A DNA stretch of 64,000 nucleotides, from contig NZ_QXQB01000001.1 of NCBI RefSeq assembly GCF_003605435.1, forward strand, positions 372,001-436,000, given 5' to 3'. Both the position numbers and the translations under genes were made by a program. The notes beneath the pieces were generated by a model. The model did no database searches, had not been told where the DNA came from, and worked only from the letters and a program-made list of their open reading frames with translations. This document shows positions 1 to 10,031 of the stretch, one piece after another; the first letter of the stretch is position 1; each line of letters opens with the position of its first letter. The DNA is from Paenibacillus pinisoli (GTDB lineage Bacteria > Bacillota > Bacilli > Paenibacillales > Paenibacillaceae).

Positions 1-2107
1 CTTTCTCAACCAGATGCATATAGAAGTCGATCGGCTGAATCTCCAGTACATCGTAGAATTCCGCAACTTCCTTGGCTTCTTCCTGCGACTTATTAAGGAC
101 CGATTCAAAAAACTCGCCCTTCTCGCAACCGGATATAACGAGCAGACCTTCCCGCAGCGCCACTAGCTTGGTTCTCGGAATTGTGGCAACCCGTTTGAAA
201 TGTTCGGTATGAGATAATGAGATTAATTTGAATAAGTTCTTTTTGCCTACTGCGTTAAGCGCGTAGATGTTGCAATGGAACGGTCTCGCGTTGGACAAAT
301 CCAGCCCGACATAATCGTTCAATTGATGCAGGTCTTTAATATTGCGCTCTGCTGCGTCTCCAATCAGTCCAAACAACACACCGCCGAGCGCTACAGAGTC
401 GTCAACAGCGCGGTGATGATTCTCAAGACTGATCTTGTATTTGTCAGACAGCGTGTTCAGACGATGATTCTTCATGGACGGATAGAGGAATCTGGCCAGT
501 TCCAGCGTGTCCAGTACAGGATTCGTAACCTCTGGCAAGCCTAGTGACTTGCAATTGGCCTGAATGAAGCCGATATCGAATCTGGCATTATGCGCGACCA
601 GAATATCGTCCCCGATAAACTCAATAAACTCGCGCAGCTTTGGCTCAAGCTCCGGTGCGTCTTTGACCATATCGTCATTAATATTCGTCAACTGCTGTAT
701 ATGATAAGGAATCTTCTCATGCGGGTTGATGAAGGTGGAGAAGCGGTTGATTTCCTTGCCATCCTGCATCCTCACGCCTGCAAGCTCGATAATTTTGTTG
801 TTCACGACAGACAAGCCCGTCGTCTCGATATCGAATACGATGTACGTGGATGTTGCTAGAGGGGCGGGACGCGAGTTCAATACCATCGGTACAGCGTCAT
901 TGACGACGTTCGCCTCCAGTCCGAACAGCACCTTCATCCCATGCTTCTTGGCAGCTTTCACGGCATCCGGGTAGCATTGGATATTGCTATGATCCGTTAC
1001 AGCTATTGCCTTATGGCCCCATTTCGCCGCCATCTTCACGTATTCGCCTATTGGCGTCACGGCATCCATCGTGCTCATCGTCGTATGAAGATGGAACTCG
1101 ACACGCTTCTCCACGGCCTTGTCCATACGCTTCGGGGGAGAGTTGATCTCATGCAGGTCATTCGGCATCATAACCAGTTCAGGCTCCTGCATGAACCGGT
1201 CGTATTCGATTCTGCCCCGCGCTTTGATCCATTTGCCGTTCGCAAGCTGCGAGAGAACTTTCACATCGTCCTTCGTCTTCGCGAACATCTTCATGGCAAT
1301 GGAATCGGAGAAGTCGGTCACATTGAAGGTGAACAATGTGCTGCCGTTGCGCAGCTCCTTCATATCAAGGCCGAATACCGCGCCCTGCACGGTAATTTTC
1401 TTCTCTTCATCCTGAATGTTCATGAGCGGCACAGCTTCTTCGCGGATATCATAGCCGACCGCAAGGCGGACAACCTCTTCGCCATTGTCATCGCCAGCAG
1501 CAGATTCCACCATAGCGTCAGCCATTAGCTGCTGCACGGCATCGCGCTCTTCCTGCACGATCTTCTGCTGAAACTCCTCATAAACCTCTTGCCTCGACTC
1601 GCCCTGTACAAGCTTTACTTGGCAATCCCGGTCGAAGTACGTTTTGAAGAAGGAGGATACGGCCTCGTCGACCTTCTTCTTTCTTGCCAGCTCCAGCCCC
1701 GTCGAATCCAGCAGCGACACAGTTACGCCACTGCCTTGCGCTTCAATGGACGCCTTCTGAAGCCAGCCGTTCACCGACGCAATCTCGCGCTGAGCCCACT
1801 CGATGAAGAGCGGCCAATACTGCATGACGATATTTTCCGTCTCCACAACGGGATCGTATTGGAATACGAAGGTTATCGCTGCAATATGCTCGAATTTCAT
1901 TTTGACCGCTTGACACAGTCCATTATAGGCTTGTAAAGGAACCATGGACGTCTTGCGGATGCAAAACGTCCATTCGCGGTTGCTGCTGCTCACAACAACC
2001 TGATCTATATAACCATCCTGAAAATAGGTATGAATAAGTTCTTGCGGCAGCCCCGCTTGCTGCAATAGCAGCTCGAAGCGCTGTCGCTTGTTACCGGTTA
2101 GGCTCAT
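1..2107 (-). CDS. polC: DNA polymerase III PolC (partial, C-terminus beyond left edge)
   Basis: This is the Gram-positive replicative polymerase PolC, which joins polymerase and 3'-5' proofreading activity in one chain at the replication fork. About 702 N-terminal residues are visible; the family is about 1,430 residues, so the catalytic polymerase core lies outside the window. Translating the minus strand gives an N-terminal domain, an OB-like region, the start of the PHP domain (VEFHLHTTMSTMDAVTP, about residue 330) and, inserted within PHP, the DnaQ-type exonuclease beginning IVFDIETTGLS. That inserted exonuclease is diagnostic of PolC as opposed to DnaE. The start is the ATG at 2105-2107, with AGGAG about 9 nt upstream. 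It lies 45 nt after proS and appears to be the last gene of the uppS-cdsA-dxr-rseP-proS-polC run. I saw no frameshift. Confidence 0.96.
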   Translation of the reverse strand, partial: MSLTGNKRQRFELLLQQAGLPQELIHTYFQDGYIDQVVVSSSNREWTFCIRKTSMVPLQAYNGLCQAVKMKFEHIAAITFVFQYDPVVETENIVMQYWPLFIEWAQREIASVNGWLQKASIEAQGSGVTVSLLDSTGLELARKKKVDEAVSSFFKTYFDRDCQVKLVQGESRQEVYEEFQQKIVQEERDAVQQLMADAMVESAAGDDNGEEVVRLAVGYDIREEAVPLMNIQDEEKKITVQGAVFGLDMKELRNGSTLFTFNVTDFSDSIAMKMFAKTKDDVKVLSQLANGKWIKARGRIEYDRFMQEPELVMMPNDLHEINSPPKRMDKAVEKRVEFHLHTTMSTMDAVTPIGEYVKMAAKWGHKAIAVTDHSNIQCYPDAVKAAKKHGMKVLFGLEANVVNDAVPMVLNSRPAPLATSTYIVFDIETTGLSVVNNKIIELAGVRMQDGKEINRFSTFINPHEKIPYHIQQLTNINDDMVKDAPELEPKLREFIEFIGDDILVAHNARFDIGFIQANCKSLGLPEVTNPVLDTLELARFLYPSMKNHRLNTLSDKYKISLENHHRAVDDSVALGGVLFGLIGDAAERNIKDLHQLNDYVGLDLSNARPFHCNIYALNAVGKKNLFKLISLSHTEHFKRVATIPRTKLVALREGLLVISGCEKGEFFESVLNKSQEEAKEVAEFYDVLEIQPIDFYMHLVEK

Positions 2108-2152
2108 CACAATCAGCTCCTGTCGATCCGAACCGAAAACCCTATTCAGTTC

Positions 2153-3601
2153 TTAATAAGCGCGTGCGAATACGACTGTATGCTTCGCTTCATCGCCGCA
2201 CACGAGGCAAGACGTCTTGTGGACGGAAGGCTCGAACGGAATATTGCGGCTCGTCGCCCCCGTCTCTTCCTTCACTTGCTTCTCACACGCTGCGGAACCG
2301 CACCATCCGGCTTCCACGAAGCCGCGCTGCTCTTCCACGAATGCCTTCATCTCATCCAGCGTGTCGACCGTACGCGAATTTTCCTCGCGGAACGCCTTCG
2401 CCCGGTTGAACATCTCTTGCTGAGTTTCCTCCAGCATCGCTTCCACTTCTGCGACCAGGTTGTCCTGCTTCACGATACGCTTCTCGCCTGTAATACGGGA
2501 TACAAGCACTACTACGCCATTCTCCATGTCGCGAGGTCCAAGCTCCAGTCTGAGCGGGACGCCGCGCATCTCATACTCGTTAAACTTCCAGCCCGGACTT
2601 ACATCGGAGCGGTCGTCCACGCGCACGCGCACGCCAGCCCTCTTCAGCTCGGCAAACAGCTCGTCCACGCGTCCTACAACCTGCTCGCGCGTCTTGGCCG
2701 GCCCGATCGGAATCATGATCACTTGCGTAGGCGCCACCTTCGGAGGAAGCGCCAAGCCGCGGTCGTCGCCGTGAACCATAATAAGCGCGCCGATCAAGCG
2801 GGTGCTCACGCCCCATGAGGTCGTATGCGCAAATTGCAGCGTATTCTCACGGTCGAGATATTTGATATCGAACGCGATAGCGAATTTGTTCCCGAGGTAA
2901 TGGGAAGTGCCCGCTTGTACAGCCCGTCCGTCCTTCATCATCGCTTCGATCGAATACGTATCGACTGCTCCTGCAAAACGCTCGGAAGGCGTCTTCTCGC
3001 CTTTAATGACAGGAATGGCGAGGAATTCTTCTACAAAGCTTGTATATACCTCAAGCATTTGCATCGTTTCCTGACGCGCTTCTTCCTCTGTCTCATGAGC
3101 CGTATGGCCTTCCTGCCACAGAAACTCGCTTGTGCGAAGGAATGGCAGCGTGCGCTTCTCCCAGCGCACAACATTCGCCCATTGGTTGATGAGGACAGGC
3201 AGGTCGCGATAGGATTGAATCCATTTTGCATACATATGGCCGATCATCGTCTCGGACGTCGGACGAATCGCCAGACGCTCCTCCAGCTTCTCGCCGGCAG
3301 CTTCCGTTACCCACGGAAGCTCCGGATTGAAGCCCTCGACATGCTCCTTCTCTTTCTGGAAGAAGCTCTCGGGAATGAAAAGAGGGAAATAGGCGTTGCG
3401 ATGTCCCGTTTCTTTAAAGCGGCGGTCCAGATCGCGCTGGATATTCTCCCACAGCTCATAGCCTTCCGGACGGAAGACGATACAGCCGCGCACTGGCGAA
3501 TAATCCATCAGCTCCGCTTTTTTGATCACATCGATATACCATCTTGAGAAATCTTCGCTTTGCGGCGTAATTTCCGTTACAAAACCTTTATCCTTTGACA
3601 T
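2153..3601 (-). CDS. proS: Prolyl-tRNA synthetase, archaeal/eukaryotic-type (short form)
   Basis: Charges tRNA-Pro with proline in the cytosol. At 482 residues it is the short archaeal/eukaryotic-type ProRS, not the ~570-residue bacterial type, which has an editing domain inserted between class II motifs 2 and 3. Supporting sequence: the N-terminus SKDKGFVTEITPQSEDFSRW; the class II core with RPTSETMIGHMYAKWI, then WEKRTLPFLRTSEFLWQEGH; the anticodon-binding domain; and a C-terminal zinc-binding-like extension with cysteines in GWCGSAACE and KTSCLVCGDEAKH. It ends in ARAY; a C-terminal tyrosine is typical of this type. It begins 10 nt after rseP, and the GGGGAG that overlaps the rseP stop sits rather far (13 nt) from the ATG. 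It occupies the position of the bacterial-type proS in B. subtilis. Confidence 0.95.
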   Translation of the reverse strand: MSKDKGFVTEITPQSEDFSRWYIDVIKKAELMDYSPVRGCIVFRPEGYELWENIQRDLDRRFKETGHRNAYFPLFIPESFFQKEKEHVEGFNPELPWVTEAAGEKLEERLAIRPTSETMIGHMYAKWIQSYRDLPVLINQWANVVRWEKRTLPFLRTSEFLWQEGHTAHETEEEARQETMQMLEVYTSFVEEFLAIPVIKGEKTPSERFAGAVDTYSIEAMMKDGRAVQAGTSHYLGNKFAIAFDIKYLDRENTLQFAHTTSWGVSTRLIGALIMVHGDDRGLALPPKVAPTQVIMIPIGPAKTREQVVGRVDELFAELKRAGVRVRVDDRSDVSPGWKFNEYEMRGVPLRLELGPRDMENGVVVLVSRITGEKRIVKQDNLVAEVEAMLEETQQEMFNRAKAFREENSRTVDTLDEMKAFVEEQRGFVEAGWCGSAACEKQVKEETGATSRNIPFEPSVHKTSCLVCGDEAKHTVVFARAY

Positions 3602-3611
3602 GAGCGACAGA

Positions 3612-4886
3612 CTACTCCCCTCGAACTAATCGTAAAATATCATTATAGGTTACAACGAGCATCAGCAGCATCAGCATAGCGAAGCCGACAAAATGCACCA
3701 TGCTCTCTTTGTTCGGATCAATCGGCTTTCTTCTTATAGCCTCAAGGCCAAGGAAGATCAATCTGCTTCCATCCAGCGCCGGTACAGGCAGCAGATTGAA
3801 GATGCCCAGATACAAGCTCAGCAGTGCTGTCCAGGACGTCAGCTGGACAATGCCCTTGCGCGCAATCTCCGCCGTCATGTCAGCCGTTCTGACCGGACCG
3901 CCCAGATCCTCAAGCTTGAACTGGCCCGTAACCAGCATTTTAAAGCTTTCAAATATGAACTCTGTAGAGCGCTTCATCAGCTCTGCAGCATTGGTGATTG
4001 TTTCGGTAAACGACGCTGCTCTCATAGGAAGAGTGGCGCTGATTCCGACTTTGCCAATGCCGGCCTCATTCTCTCTCGGCGTCACTTTGATCGTATGTAT
4101 CTGGCCGTCCCTGTTGACGATCATTTCGACCGGAACGCCGGGCGACTTGCCAATGATATCGATCATTTGCTCCAAATCCGCGCCGATCTTAATGCCGTTG
4201 ACGGATTCCACTACATCGCCTTTTCTCAGATCCACTCCGGCTGCGGGCATTTTCTCCTCGATGGAGTTAATGATCAGCTTATCCGGATTCTCCACCGGCA
4301 CGCCCACCATTTGAGCATACACGGCATAGAGCACGAATGCCAGAATAAAATTCATCATCGGTCCGGCAAATATCGCCATCGCTTTCTTGCCGACCGACTT
4401 GCTGCCGAAATGCCTGTCAATCGGCGCGATCTGTGTGTCTCTGCCTTTCGAGATAACCAAAGCCTGCGGATGGACGTCGTATCTCTCCGACTCCCCTTCT
4501 ACCAGCAAGGAGATGGAAAGCCTGCGCTCCAAATCGACGTCCTCCACCTCGCCTCGCACAGTTCCCGTCCGCTCATCCAAGCGGTCCAGGAAGATGCGGG
4601 TCACCTGATTGTCCTTAATCCGGACAGCGACAGTCTGGCCCGGCTGGACTTCCACGATCTCGGGATCTTCTCCCGCCATCCGGACAAATCCGCCGGCCGG
4701 TATGAGACGCAGTGTATATCTTGTTTCGCCGCGTTTGACGGAGAAGAGCTTCGGCCCGAAGCCGATAGCAAATTCCCTGACGAGAATTCCCGCCCGCTTG
4801 GCAAAAAAGTAATGTCCCCATTCATGTATCGTCACAATGACGAAAAATACGAGCACGGTCGATAGAACGACCTGTATCATCCCCAT
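3612..4886 (-). CDS. rseP: Site-2 zinc metalloprotease RseP/RasP
   Basis: Intramembrane protease that cuts membrane substrates such as anti-sigma factors and leftover signal peptides. The 424-residue protein has the catalytic HEWGH zinc motif in the first membrane helix (residues 21-25), a conserved segment ending GPMMNFILAFVLY, a PDZ-like domain around residues 200-285 (GVDLRKGDVVESVNGI) and the C-terminal third zinc ligand in PALDGSR, followed by a last membrane helix. Length and order match B. subtilis RasP. The start is the ATG at 4886 with AGGAGG 10 nt upstream. It lies between dxr (88-nt gap) and proS (10-nt gap), the same order as in B. subtilis. Confidence 0.96.
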   Translation of the reverse strand: MGMIQVVLSTVLVFFVIVTIHEWGHYFFAKRAGILVREFAIGFGPKLFSVKRGETRYTLRLIPAGGFVRMAGEDPEIVEVQPGQTVAVRIKDNQVTRIFLDRLDERTGTVRGEVEDVDLERRLSISLLVEGESERYDVHPQALVISKGRDTQIAPIDRHFGSKSVGKKAMAIFAGPMMNFILAFVLYAVYAQMVGVPVENPDKLIINSIEEKMPAAGVDLRKGDVVESVNGIKIGADLEQMIDIIGKSPGVPVEMIVNRDGQIHTIKVTPRENEAGIGKVGISATLPMRAASFTETITNAAELMKRSTEFIFESFKMLVTGQFKLEDLGGPVRTADMTAEIARKGIVQLTSWTALLSLYLGIFNLLPVPALDGSRLIFLGLEAIRRKPIDPNKESMVHFVGFAMLMLLMLVVTYNDILRLVRGE

Positions 4887-4974
4887 AGACGTGTTGCCTC
4901 CTGTTCGTTACGGCCTGTACATAGATTATCATTATTCTCCCGCCCGATACAAGAGAACCACTATTTCGGCAGGT

Positions 4975-6114
4975 TCAGACCGTCGCGGCTAACCCGCGAG
5001 CCCACTCGTCCACTTCCGTAATCGTTCTCAAATCATGGACATCACACACATCATGCCGTTCTACCACCGTCTCCAGCACCCGCTCAATATCAAGGAAGGA
5101 TATCTCGCGATTCAGGAACCGGGCTACCGCCACCTCATTCGCGGCATTATAGACGGTCGGGGCAGATTGTCCCAGCCGTCCGCATTGGAATGCAAGTCTA
5201 AGGCATGGGAAACGCTCATAATCCATCTCTCTGAATTGCAGCTTCCCGATTTGCGCCAGGCTAAGGCGCTCGGTCGGAGTTGGCAGACGCTCCGGATAAG
5301 TGAGCGCATACTGAATCGGCACGCGCATATCCGGCATGCCCAGCTGGGCGATGATGCTGTTATCCGTAAATTCAACATACGAATGGATAATGCTTTCCGG
5401 ATGGATAAGGACATTGACCTGGTCATAATCAAGGTCGAACAGCCATTTGGCCTCAATGACCTCCAGCCCTTTGTTCACCATGGTGGCGGAGTCAATGGTA
5501 ATCTTCGCGCCCATAGACCAGTTCGGATGCTTAAGCGCATCCTCCACCGTGACGCCAGCCAGCTGTTCCCTCGTACGATCGCGGAACGATCCGCCGGAAG
5601 CGGTCAGCGTAATGCCAAGCACGTCGCTTCGTCTCTCGCCGTTCAGGCATTGATAGATGGCGGAATGCTCGGAATCGATAGGCAGCACCGCTACACCGCG
5701 CTCCTTGGCGCGCTGCATGACAATATGCCCCGCTGTTACCAGCGTTTCTTTGTTCGCGAGGCCAATCGTTTTGCCGGCATGGATCGCAGCAAGAGTAGCA
5801 GGTAGACCTCTGCTGCCGATAATAGCCGTTACAACCGTATCCGCATCCGTGCCAGCCGCCACTTCAATCAGGCCCTCTTCGCCATAAGTAACGCGCGTTC
5901 CCTCCGGCATATAAAGCCGCACCTGTTCCGCAAGCTCTTTGGTAGCTACACTGACCAGGGCTGGCTTGAACTCCTTTGCTTGCTCAATGACAAGCTCTGC
6001 ATTATTGCCTGCCGACAACCCAACGATACGGAAGCGGTCCCGCTGATGCCTGACCACATCAAGCGTCTGAGTGCCGATTGAACCCGTGGAGCCTAATAAC
6101 GCAATGTTCTTCAA
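4975..6114 (-). CDS. dxr: 1-deoxy-D-xylulose 5-phosphate reductoisomerase
   Basis: Converts DXP to 2-C-methyl-D-erythritol 4-phosphate with NADPH, the committed step of the MEP isoprenoid pathway, which supplies the precursors for the neighbouring uppS. The N-terminus has the NADPH-binding GSTGSIGTQTL. LANKETLVTAG and LPIDSEHSAIYQCL carry the metal and substrate-site residues of the family, and a conserved C-terminal domain follows. Length is 379 residues, typical. The start is TTG at 6114: GGAGGT lies 8 nt upstream and the first residues read MKNIALLGSTGS. It follows cdsA by 18 nt. Confidence 0.97.
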   Translation of the reverse strand: MKNIALLGSTGSIGTQTLDVVRHQRDRFRIVGLSAGNNAELVIEQAKEFKPALVSVATKELAEQVRLYMPEGTRVTYGEEGLIEVAAGTDADTVVTAIIGSRGLPATLAAIHAGKTIGLANKETLVTAGHIVMQRAKERGVAVLPIDSEHSAIYQCLNGERRSDVLGITLTASGGSFRDRTREQLAGVTVEDALKHPNWSMGAKITIDSATMVNKGLEVIEAKWLFDLDYDQVNVLIHPESIIHSYVEFTDNSIIAQLGMPDMRVPIQYALTYPERLPTPTERLSLAQIGKLQFREMDYERFPCLRLAFQCGRLGQSAPTVYNAANEVAVARFLNREISFLDIERVLETVVERHDVCDVHDLRTITEVDEWARGLAATV

Positions 6115-6132
6115 GTAAAAGTACCTCCAAGC

Positions 6133-6933
6133 TTAAACCGGGATAAGCTCCGTCAACAGCAACAGCGGAAATACGATCAGCCAGCTGTCGCAGCGGTCGA
6201 GCACGCCTCCATGACCTGGAAGCAACTTGCCCGTGTCTTTAATGTTCCTCACACGCTTGTAAGCTGATTGAATCAAATCGCCGAATTGACCGGCAATCGC
6301 GGCAACTGCGCCAATGAGCAGCGCTCTGCCGATAGTGACTGTATCCGGTCCCAGTATAGCAAATACCACAGCCACCACTAAAGACAACACGATACCGCCA
6401 ACAGCGCCTTCGATCGTCTTATTGGGACTAATGGAAGGCCAGAGCTTCGTCTTGCCGATCGCGCGACCGGTGAAATAGGCGCCGATATCCGATGCCCATA
6501 TGCATCCAAAAGAAAGAAATGTCCAGAACAAGCCATATTCGCCCATGTCTCGCACAGCAATCATTGCCGCAAAGCCATAGCCGACGTATAAAGCGCCGAG
6601 GAGCATGAGCGAAGCTCCGTCTATTGTTGTTTTGTTTTTGGTCACTACCGTTACAGCAAGCAGAAGGAATGCCAGCATCCACAATATGGTGAGGGGCGAA
6701 GGCATGCTGACACCCCATGCTTCCCATGGAAGAACGAAGTACAGCACCCCGGCGAAGCCAAGCAACGCGGAAGGGTGAAACGGAGAAAAACCGTTCATAC
6801 GGGTATATTCATAAAATCCGATAATAGCAAGCAGCACCAGCAAACCTGTATAATAGGCTCCGCCCAATACGGCCAGGCCGACAAACACTGCGCCTGCGAT
6901 GACCCCTGTAATCAATCGTTGTTTCAATGCCAA
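6133..6933 (-). CDS. cdsA: Phosphatidate cytidylyltransferase (CDP-diacylglycerol synthase)
   Basis: Makes CDP-diacylglycerol from phosphatidic acid and CTP for membrane phospholipid synthesis. This is a 266-residue multi-pass membrane protein with about seven to eight hydrophobic segments. The CdsA signature is near the C-terminus: SAYKRVRNIKDTGKLLPGHG followed by GVLDRCDS. The start is TTG at 6933 with GGAG 7 nt upstream, giving MALKQRLITG. It sits 21 nt after uppS and 18 nt before dxr and is probably co-transcribed with both. Confidence 0.96.
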   Translation of the reverse strand: MALKQRLITGVIAGAVFVGLAVLGGAYYTGLLVLLAIIGFYEYTRMNGFSPFHPSALLGFAGVLYFVLPWEAWGVSMPSPLTILWMLAFLLLAVTVVTKNKTTIDGASLMLLGALYVGYGFAAMIAVRDMGEYGLFWTFLSFGCIWASDIGAYFTGRAIGKTKLWPSISPNKTIEGAVGGIVLSLVVAVVFAILGPDTVTIGRALLIGAVAAIAGQFGDLIQSAYKRVRNIKDTGKLLPGHGGVLDRCDSWLIVFPLLLLTELIPV

Positions 6934-6954
6934 GTCACACTCCGTTGTCTCATG

Positions 6955-7719
6955 CTATAATCCGCCATATCTTCGCGCCCGTTGTTGATAGGTTTGAATG
7001 GCTTCGTGGAAATGCTTCTCCGTAAATTCAGGCCAATACACATCTGTAAACCAAAACTCGCTGTATGCCAGCTGCCAGAGCATAAAGTTGCTTAGCCTAA
7101 GCTCGCCGCTTGTACGAATCAGCAGATCCGGATCAGGAATATCGCAGGTGAGCAGCCGGCTGGCCATGACGTCTTCGTCGATCGCTCCTACTTCCAGCTT
7201 GCCGTTTTTCACATCCTGCGCAATATGCTTAACTGCGTCTATCATTTCCATACGGCTGCCGTAATTGAGAGCAAAGTTAAGGACAAGTCCGGTATTGCTT
7301 GCTGTCTTGCTGACCGCTTCCTCCAAAGCGCTTATCGTATGAGGAGGCAAATTGTCTCTAGCCCCCATCATACGGACTTGCACATTGTTGGCGATTAACT
7401 CGTCCAGCTCAATCTCCAGAAACTGCTGCGGCAGCTTCATGAGAAAATCGACTTCCGCCTTGGGCCGTTTCCAATTCTCGGTAGAGAAGGCGTACATTGT
7501 TAAATATTTTATCCCGAGGCGGTCCGCCGCAATCGTGATGCGCTTGACCGTTTTCATTCCGGAGTGATGGCCAGCCATTCGCGGCAAGCCGCGCTTCTTG
7601 GCCCATCGACCGTTCCCGTCCATAATGATGGCGACATGCCTCGGCACATTGCTCGTCTCGATAGGAGCCGGCTTCGGCGCGAATGATTCGCTTAGTCTAG
7701 CCCAAAGTCGCTTGATCAT
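6955..7719 (-). CDS. uppS: Undecaprenyl (di-trans,poly-cis) diphosphate synthase
   Basis: Condenses isopentenyl diphosphate units onto farnesyl diphosphate to make the undecaprenyl carrier used in cell-wall synthesis. It is a cis-prenyltransferase of 254 residues. The catalytic motif AIIMDGNGRWAKKRGLPR contains the essential aspartate, followed by AGHHSGMK, with LLIRTSGELRLSNFMLWQ and the substrate-binding FTDVYWPEF near the end. The start is the ATG at 7719 with GGGAGGA 6 nt upstream. It is the first gene of the uppS-cdsA-dxr-rseP-proS-polC run, separated from frr by 132 nt that contain a terminator. Confidence 0.97.
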   Translation of the reverse strand: MIKRLWARLSESFAPKPAPIETSNVPRHVAIIMDGNGRWAKKRGLPRMAGHHSGMKTVKRITIAADRLGIKYLTMYAFSTENWKRPKAEVDFLMKLPQQFLEIELDELIANNVQVRMMGARDNLPPHTISALEEAVSKTASNTGLVLNFALNYGSRMEMIDAVKHIAQDVKNGKLEVGAIDEDVMASRLLTCDIPDPDLLIRTSGELRLSNFMLWQLAYSEFWFTDVYWPEFTEKHFHEAIQTYQQRARRYGGL

Positions 7720-7810
7720 CTAGCTTCCTCCCAACCGATAAGAACAATCGTCTATCGGAGTCCTTCGAGGACGGGCGAATGGGCCGCCCATCCCTCTTCG
7801 TATGTTCAAT

Positions 7811-7838
7811 AAAAACGTAACCCCACCTGTCGGAGGGG
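7811..7838 (-). terminator. Rho-independent terminator after frr
   Basis: CCCC (7821-7824) pairs with GGGG (7835-7838), and an inner CC/GG pair closes a TGTC loop with one A-A mismatch. Read on the minus strand the hairpin is followed by a T-rich stretch including TTTTT. It lies just past the frr stop and separates the rpsB-tsf-pyrH-frr group from uppS. A second, weaker dyad (GGGCG/CGCCC) lies near 7773-7790. Confidence 0.6.
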
Positions 7839-7851
7839 CCCTGAGCTTGAA

Positions 7852-8406
7852 TTAAACTTCCATTATTTCTTTTTCTTTGGCAGATAGAACTTTCTCAACC
7901 TCTGCGATGAACTTATCCGTAGTCTTCTGGATGTCATCTTGGTGACGGCGCGATTCGTCTTCGGAGATGTCCGTCTTCTCCAGCTTCTTCACATCATCGT
8001 TGGCATCCCGGCGAATGTTGCGGATGGCAACCTTAGCCTCTTCGCCGAATTTCTTGGAGTTCTTCACCAGCTCGGCGCGGCGCTCTTCCGTAAGAGGCGG
8101 CACAGAGATCCGGATAGCCAATCCGTCATTGGATGGCGTAAGCCCAAGATCCGATTTCAAGATCGCTTTCTCGATCGCGGCCAGCGACGATTTGTCCCAA
8201 GGCTGGATCATCAGTGTACGCGAGTCTGGCGTATTGATGTTCGCCAATTGGTTAAGCGGCGTTTGAGAACCATAATATTCAACTTGAACACGGTCAAGCA
8301 GCGCCGGGCTCGCTTTGCCCGCGCGAAGCGTTGCCAGATCGCGCTTCAACGCGCCAATCGCCTTCTCCATGCGCTCTTCTGCGCTTTTCTTAATCGCTTG
8401 TGGCAT
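7852..8406 (-). CDS. frr: Ribosome recycling factor
   Basis: Splits post-termination ribosomes together with EF-G. The protein is 184 residues, the family's usual length, with the typical three-helix-bundle sequence: [20 protein letters not shown] at the start, [33 protein letters not shown] and the [13 protein letters not shown] region. An upstream in-frame GTG at 8418 would overlap the ribosome binding site (AAGGAAG), whereas the ATG at 8406 lies 11 nt beyond it and gives the standard N-terminus, so 8406 is chosen. It begins 1 nt after the pyrH stop. Confidence 0.97.
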   Translation of the reverse strand: MPQAIKKSAEERMEKAIGALKRDLATLRAGKASPALLDRVQVEYYGSQTPLNQLANINTPDSRTLMIQPWDKSSLAAIEKAILKSDLGLTPSNDGLAIRISVPPLTEERRAELVKNSKKFGEEAKVAIRNIRRDANDDVKKLEKTDISEDESRRHQDDIQKTTDKFIAEVEKVLSAKEKEIMEV

Positions 8407-8407
8407 G

Positions 8408-9268
<861 letters not shown>

Positions 9269-9919
9269 TTACAGTTTCGCTTGAGCCATAACTTCTTCAA
9301 CGAAGTTGTCGACTTTTTTCTCAAGGCCTTCGCCCAGCTCGTAACGAACAAAGCGACGGATCGAAATATTTTCACCGATTTTGCTGATTTTTTCGTTAAG
9401 CAGCTCAGAGATCGTTTTGTCCGGATCTTTGATGAAAGCTTGCTCAAGCAGGCAATACTCTTCATAGTACTTCGAAATGCGGCCTTCAACCATTTTTTCA
9501 ACGATTTTTTCAGGCTTGCCTTCGTTCAGAGCTTGGTTTTTAAGAATTTCTTTTTCTTTTTCAAGCTCGTCAGCCGGAACTTCTTCACGACGAACGAATT
9601 TCGGATTTGCTGCAGCGATTTGCATCGCGATATCTCTAGCAAATTCACGGAATTGATCCGTTTTTGCAACGAAGTCCGTCTCACAGTTAATCTCAACCAG
9701 CACGCCGATACGGCCGCCTGCATGGATGTAGGATTCAACTACGCCCTCAGTCGCAACGCGTCCAGCTTTGTTTGCTGCCGCAGCAAGACCTTTCTCGCGA
9801 AGCAATGCGATCGCTTTTTCTACGTCGCCGCCTGTTTCATCCAGCGCTTTTTTGCAATCGAGCATGCCTGCTCCTGTTCTCTCACGAAGTTCCTTTACCG
9901 CGCTTGCGCTAACTGCCAT
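9269..9919 (-). CDS. tsf: Translation elongation factor Ts
   Basis: Guanine-nucleotide exchange factor for EF-Tu. The N-terminal UBA-like domain and signatures are present: [20 protein letters not shown], then [20 protein letters not shown] and [12 protein letters not shown]. The protein has 216 residues, against about 290 in B. subtilis and E. coli. It still has the dimerisation-core sequence and ends [19 protein letters not shown], so the shortening is internal and no frameshift is seen. Similarly short EF-Ts proteins exist (Thermus has about 196). It follows rpsB by 112 nt with a terminator-like hairpin between them. Confidence 0.95.
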   Translation of the reverse strand: MAVSASAVKELRERTGAGMLDCKKALDETGGDVEKAIALLREKGLAAAANKAGRVATEGVVESYIHAGGRIGVLVEINCETDFVAKTDQFREFARDIAMQIAAANPKFVRREEVPADELEKEKEILKNQALNEGKPEKIVEKMVEGRISKYYEEYCLLEQAFIKDPDKTISELLNEKISKIGENISIRRFVRYELGEGLEKKVDNFVEEVMAQAKL

Positions 9920-9954
9920 GAAAAACCCTCCTAAAAGTTTACATCAGAATTTTG

Positions 9955-10000
9955 TTCAAAAAAAGGGTAGTGAGAGGTTTGCACCATCTGACCACCCTTT
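9955..10000 (-). terminator. Terminator-like hairpin between rpsB and tsf
   Basis: AAAGGGT at 9962-9968 pairs with ACCCTTT at 9994-10000. On the minus strand the stem closes a ~25-nt loop and is followed by a run of T. Located between rpsB and tsf, it would act as a partial terminator setting the rpsB:tsf transcript ratio. The loop is long, so efficiency is uncertain. Confidence 0.5.
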
Positions 10001-10031
10001 GTTGTTACGAAATGATGTTATACGTTTGCGA

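Noticed and set aside
3693..4865. 390-residue plus-strand open frame opposite rseP
   Set aside because: Antisense shadow of rseP with biased His/Arg/Leu composition.
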